64,000 bases of DNA, taken from Collimonas sp. OK607 (lineage in GTDB: Bacteria > Pseudomonadota > Gammaproteobacteria > Burkholderiales > Burkholderiaceae_D). Shown here in pieces: positions 60,719-64,000 of this stretch. Both the position numbers and the translations under genes were made by a program. Within the stretch, counting starts at the first letter, position 1. Each line of letters opens with the position of its first letter. The notes beneath the pieces were generated by a model. That model made no database searches, was not told the origin of the DNA, and saw nothing but the letters and a program-made list of their open reading frames with translations. The stretch spans positions 1 through 64,000 of the forward strand of contig NZ_FOKF01000008.1 of NCBI RefSeq assembly GCF_900111995.1, given 5' to 3'.

Positions 60719-61950
60719 AATTCGCCTTTCCATCATTTTCAGCCAAGCCTGCGGCCAGTGCGCCGTCGCGGCCGCGCACGCTCGACAGCCAGAAGCCTGG
60801 TGTCCAGCGTTCGAAAATGATGGAGTACGACCAGCCGTTGGTATGGGTGGTCGTAATGCTGATGCTGTTCGGACTGGTGATGGTGTACTCGGCCTCGATT
60901 GCATTGCCGGACTCGCCCAAGTATTCGAATTACACGAATGCCCATTTCCTGATACGGCAGGCGATCTTTATCTGCGTCTCGCTGGCTGCGGGGTTGGTGA
61001 CGTTCCGGATTCCGATAGCTACCTGGCAGCGCTGGGCGCCGTATCTGTTCGTGATTACCCTGATCTTGCTGGCGATGGTGCTGGTGCCGGGATTGGGGCG
61101 CGGCGTCAACGGCGCCAAGCGCTGGCTGTCGTTCCGGGTGTTCAATTTGCAACCGTCGGAATTGATGAAGCTGTTCATTGTCCTGTACGCAGCCAACTAC
61201 ACGGTGCGCAAACAGGAAGTGATGCACAAGCTGACCAAAGGGTTTTTGCCCATGACTGCCGCAGTCGGGCTGGTCGGCTTGCTGCTGATGCTGGAGCCGG
61301 ATCTGGGCGCGCTCGGTGTGATCGTTTGCATCGCCATGGGAATTCTGTTTTTAGGCGGGATCAACGGCATCTGGTTCGGCGGCATAGGCGCCATGCTGGC
61401 AGGCATGTTCACTTTGGTGATCTGGCTGTCGCCATGGCGGCGTGAGCGGATCTTTGCCTATCTGAATCCGTGGGCGGAAGAAAATGCCCTGGGCAAGGCT
61501 TACCAGTTGTCGCATTCACTGATCGCATTCGGGCGCGGCGAATTGTTTGGCGTCGGCCTTGGGGCCAGCGTCGAAAAACTGCACTATCTGCCGGAAGCCC
61601 ATACCGATTTCTTGCTGGCGGTGATTGGCGAAGAGTTAGGTTTTGCCGGCGTGCTGGTGGTGGTCATGCTGTTTTACTGGATCATCAAGCGCGCGTTTGA
61701 AATCGGCCGTCAGGCGATCGCCATGGATCAGACTTTTGCCGGCCTGACTGCCAAGGGCATCGGCATCTGGATCGGGGTGCAGACCTTCATCAACATGGGT
61801 GTCAACCTGGGTTTGCTGCCGACCAAGGGCTTGACCTTGCCGCTGATGAGCTACGGTGGTTCCGGGGTGCTGATCAATTGCATCGGTTTGGCGATCTTGC
61901 TGCGTATCGATTACGAGAATCGGGTTCTGATGCGCGGAGGCCGGGCATGA
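60715..61950 (+). CDS. ftsW: Lipid II polymerase / division protein FtsW
   Basis: A 411-residue SEDS-family membrane glycosyltransferase with about ten helices. [40 protein letters not shown] (in the large loop), [29 protein letters not shown] with the catalytic Asp region, and [20 protein letters not shown] are conserved. A 40-residue cytoplasmic N terminus precedes the first helix. It works with FtsI at the septum. The stop overlaps murG as ATGA. Confidence 0.96.
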   Translation: MKFAFPSFSAKPAASAPSRPRTLDSQKPGVQRSKMMEYDQPLVWVVVMLMLFGLVMVYSASIALPDSPKYSNYTNAHFLIRQAIFICVSLAAGLVTFRIPIATWQRWAPYLFVITLILLAMVLVPGLGRGVNGAKRWLSFRVFNLQPSELMKLFIVLYAANYTVRKQEVMHKLTKGFLPMTAAVGLVGLLLMLEPDLGALGVIVCIAMGILFLGGINGIWFGGIGAMLAGMFTLVIWLSPWRRERIFAYLNPWAEENALGKAYQLSHSLIAFGRGELFGVGLGASVEKLHYLPEAHTDFLLAVIGEELGFAGVLVVVMLFYWIIKRAFEIGRQAIAMDQTFAGLTAKGIGIWIGVQTFINMGVNLGLLPTKGLTLPLMSYGGSGVLINCIGLAILLRIDYENRVLMRGGRA

Positions 61951-63044
61951 GCTCCAGCACAACCAACGCAAAACGTCTACTGATCATGGCGGCGGGAACC
62001 GGCGGCCACATATTTCCGGGCCTGGCGATTGCAGACACCATGCGCGCGCGCGGCTGGCAAGTGAGCTGGCTTGGAACCACTCACGGCATGGAGTGCGATC
62101 TGGTGCCGCAGCATGGCATCGAGATGGACAAGATTATTTTTTCCGGCTTGCGCGGCAAAGGCCTGGCGCATACGTTGCGTGGAGCCTGGCGCATGCTGCT
62201 GAGTTTCCCGGCCTGCTTCCGTATCCTGGGCCGGCGCCAGGCCGATGTAGTGCTGGGCATGGGTGGTTATGTGACAGTACCGGGCGGCGCAATGGCGCGT
62301 CTGCGCGGCGTGCCGTTGGTGCTGGTGAATGCCGATGCGGCCTTGCTGTTATCGAACAAGACCCTGACGCCGCTGGCGCAACGGGTGTTGTTCGGCTTTC
62401 CGGCAGATTTCGGACGTGCGGCAAGCAAAGCGCTGGTCACCGGCAATCCGGTACGCAAGGAAATCCTGGCGTTACCGTTGCCGGCAGAACGCTATAGCGG
62501 CCGCATCGGCCCATTGCGTCTGCTGGTGGTGGGCGGCAGCCTGGGTGCCAAGGCGCTCAACGATTGTTTGCCGGCAGCCCTGGCTTTGATACCGGCCGAT
62601 TTGCGGCCAAGCATCACGCATCAATCCGGCAAGCAGCATATCGATGCCTTGCGTAGCGCTTATGCAGCGGCCGGGGTAACAGCAGAGGTTGTGGCGTTTA
62701 TCGACGATATGCCGCGCCGTTACGCTGATGCCGATCTCGTAATTTGCCGGGCCGGGGCGATTACGGTCTCGGAACTGACCGCGGCCGGCGTCGCCAGCGT
62801 ACTGGTGCCGCTGGTGGCATCGACTACTTCGCACCAGCGCGACAATGCACGCTGGATGGCGACACAGAAAGCGGCGATTCATTTACCGCAAACAGATTTA
62901 AGCAAAGAGCGCCTGGCCGCGTTGTTGACGCGGATCTCGCGTCAGGACTGCCAAACGATGGCGCAGGCAGCATATGAAAACGGCCGGCGCGATGCCAATC
63001 AGGCGATCGCGCAGGTTCTTGAAGAATTAGCAGGTGACGTATGA
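61947..63044 (+). CDS. murG: UDP-GlcNAc:lipid I N-acetylglucosaminyltransferase
   Basis: A 365-residue GT28-family enzyme bound to the inner face of the membrane, turning lipid I into lipid [22 protein letters not shown] (first glycine loop), [33 protein letters not shown] (second glycine loop) and [20 protein letters not shown] (UDP-GlcNAc site) are present. The start is the ATG overlapping the ftsW stop; the open frame upstream is inside ftsW. Overlaps murC by four bases. Confidence 0.96.
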   Translation: MSSSTTNAKRLLIMAAGTGGHIFPGLAIADTMRARGWQVSWLGTTHGMECDLVPQHGIEMDKIIFSGLRGKGLAHTLRGAWRMLLSFPACFRILGRRQADVVLGMGGYVTVPGGAMARLRGVPLVLVNADAALLLSNKTLTPLAQRVLFGFPADFGRAASKALVTGNPVRKEILALPLPAERYSGRIGPLRLLVVGGSLGAKALNDCLPAALALIPADLRPSITHQSGKQHIDALRSAYAAAGVTAEVVAFIDDMPRRYADADLVICRAGAITVSELTAAGVASVLVPLVASTTSHQRDNARWMATQKAAIHLPQTDLSKERLAALLTRISRQDCQTMAQAAYENGRRDANQAIAQVLEELAGDV

Positions 63045-64000
63045 AACATAAAGTTAAGAATATCCATTTTGTAGGTATCGGCGGTAGCGGCATGAGTGGC
63101 ATCGCAGAGGTGCTGTTGAATCTCGGTTACACGATTTCCGGCTCCGATCTCGGCAGCAATGCGGCTACCCGGCGCTTGGTAAGCTTGGGAGCCAAAATCA
63201 GCAAAGGGCACGCGGCGGCAAATATTGATCAGGCGCACGCGATCGTCACTTCGACAGCGGTGCAAGCGGATAACCCGGAAGTGGTTGCTGCGCGTGAAAA
63301 GCATATTCCTATCGTGCCACGCGCAGTCATGCTGGCGGAGTTGATGCGCCTCAAGCGCGGCATCGCGATTGCCGGCACGCACGGCAAGACCACCACCACC
63401 AGCCTGGTGGCGAGTGTGCTGGCGCAAGGCGGCCTGGATCCGACTTTCGTGATCGGCGGCCGCCTCACCAGTGCCGGCGCCAATGCCAAATTGGGTTCTG
63501 GCGACTTTATCGTGGCCGAAGCCGATGAATCGGACGCTTCGTTCCTGAATCTGTCGCCGGTGATCGAAGTGATCACCAATATCGACGCCGATCATATGGA
63601 TACCTATGATCACGATTTCAACAAATTGAAGCAGGCCTTTGTCGAATTCACCCAGCGCCTGCCGTTTTATGGCGTGGCGGTGTTGTGCATGGATGACGCC
63701 AATGTGCGCGAAATCATGCCGCAGATTTCCAAGCTGATTACTACCTACGGTTTCCATGAAGATGCCGATGTGCGCGCCATCGATGCCAAGGCAGTGGCCG
63801 GCCACATGCAATTCACGGTGATTCAAAAAGGTTTTGCGCCAATGCCGATCAGCCTGAACCAACCTGGCATGCACAATGTCCAGAACGCCTGTGCAGCGAT
63901 TGCGATCGCACGTGAGCTGGGCGTTGCGGACACTGCGATTCAGCAGGCGTTGACAGAATTTAACGGCGTTGGCCGGCGCTTCACGCGTTACGGCGAAATC
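63041..64000 (+). CDS. murC: UDP-N-acetylmuramate:L-alanine ligase, 5' part only
   Basis: The first 320 codons of MurC run off the window end. [20 protein letters not shown] (N-terminal nucleotide loop), [18 protein letters not shown] (ATP loop), [28 protein letters not shown] and [17 protein letters not shown] are as in the family, which is about 460-480 residues long, so roughly a third is missing. It adds the first L-Ala to UDP-MurNAc in the cytoplasm. The ATG overlaps the murG stop. Confidence 0.96.
   Translation, partial: MKHKVKNIHFVGIGGSGMSGIAEVLLNLGYTISGSDLGSNAATRRLVSLGAKISKGHAAANIDQAHAIVTSTAVQADNPEVVAAREKHIPIVPRAVMLAELMRLKRGIAIAGTHGKTTTTSLVASVLAQGGLDPTFVIGGRLTSAGANAKLGSGDFIVAEADESDASFLNLSPVIEVITNIDADHMDTYDHDFNKLKQAFVEFTQRLPFYGVAVLCMDDANVREIMPQISKLITTYGFHEDADVRAIDAKAVAGHMQFTVIQKGFAPMPISLNQPGMHNVQNACAAIAIARELGVADTAIQQALTEFNGVGRRFTRYGEI

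Noticed and set aside
1-64000. Search for a complete new defence, secretion or metabolite system.
   Set aside because: Almost every gene belongs to a well-known family in standard gene order. The few unusual proteins are isolated and do not form a multi-gene unit of unknown function.

Overview
The window reads as a stretch of chromosome from a betaproteobacterium of the order Burkholderiales, most likely family Oxalobacteraceae (Collimonas/Herbaspirillum-like). This rests on gene order (coq7-osmC-rplM-rpsI-argC-bactofilin-erpA, dusB-fis-purH-ruvC, mraZ-rsmH-ftsL-ftsI-murE-F-mraY-murD-ftsW-murG-murC) and on protein style. The placement is inference; no database was searched. Nearly all of the sequence is ordinary core or catabolic genome. 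I see no prophage, CRISPR array, intact insertion sequence, secretion system or biosynthetic cluster.

Layout. 1-560: tail of an rRNA operon (5S rRNA and terminator) and a REP-type repeat. 594-5173: PagL-like outer-membrane protein, SMP-30 lactonase, M20 amidohydrolase, a frameshifted remnant of a peptide ABC-transporter ATPase, and ArgE. 5253-12854: molybdopterin oxidoreductase, metallopeptidase lipoprotein, an unusual alpha/beta-hydrolase/acyl-CoA-synthetase fusion, and FadD. 13082-16978: galactonate catabolic operon dgoK-dgoA-dgoD with a divergent IclR regulator, then a 160-bp MITE-like element. 17159-22151: YciA thioesterase, Atm1-type ABC exporter, LysR regulator, glutamate dehydrogenase. 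22366-26802: glutamate/aspartate ABC importer with two binding proteins in tandem. 27078-28124: pyrC. 28323-33173: nitrate uptake unit, nasT, then an RNA leader with ANTAR-type hairpins and a terminator, then nrtA-nrtB-nrtC/D-SUMT. 33204-39604: DUF3025, coq7, osmC, a candidate sRNA, rplM-rpsI, argC, a membrane coiled-coil protein, bactofilin, erpA. 39729-42426 (minus strand): anmK and an M23 endopeptidase. 42675-51074: tyrS-dtd, PEBP protein, histidine phosphatase, a GAF/degenerate-GGDEF protein, dusB-fis, purH, ruvC. 51487-64000: MraZ operator and the dcw division/cell-wall cluster, cut off inside murC.

How parts work together. Several units are biochemically coherent: galactonate degradation under an IclR repressor; glutamate uptake next to glutamate dehydrogenase; nitrate uptake controlled by transcription antitermination, with a siroheme-pathway methyltransferase; and peptidoglycan precursor synthesis joined to septation. 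The most rewarding second looks are the NasT-responsive leader RNA, the GAF-GGDEF protein that lost its catalytic site but kept the RxxD inhibitory site, the hydrolase/pseudo-synthetase fusion, the candidate C-rich sRNA upstream of rplM, and two families of small non-coding repeats (five REPIN-like copies and one MITE-like element). I found no convincing wholly new system.
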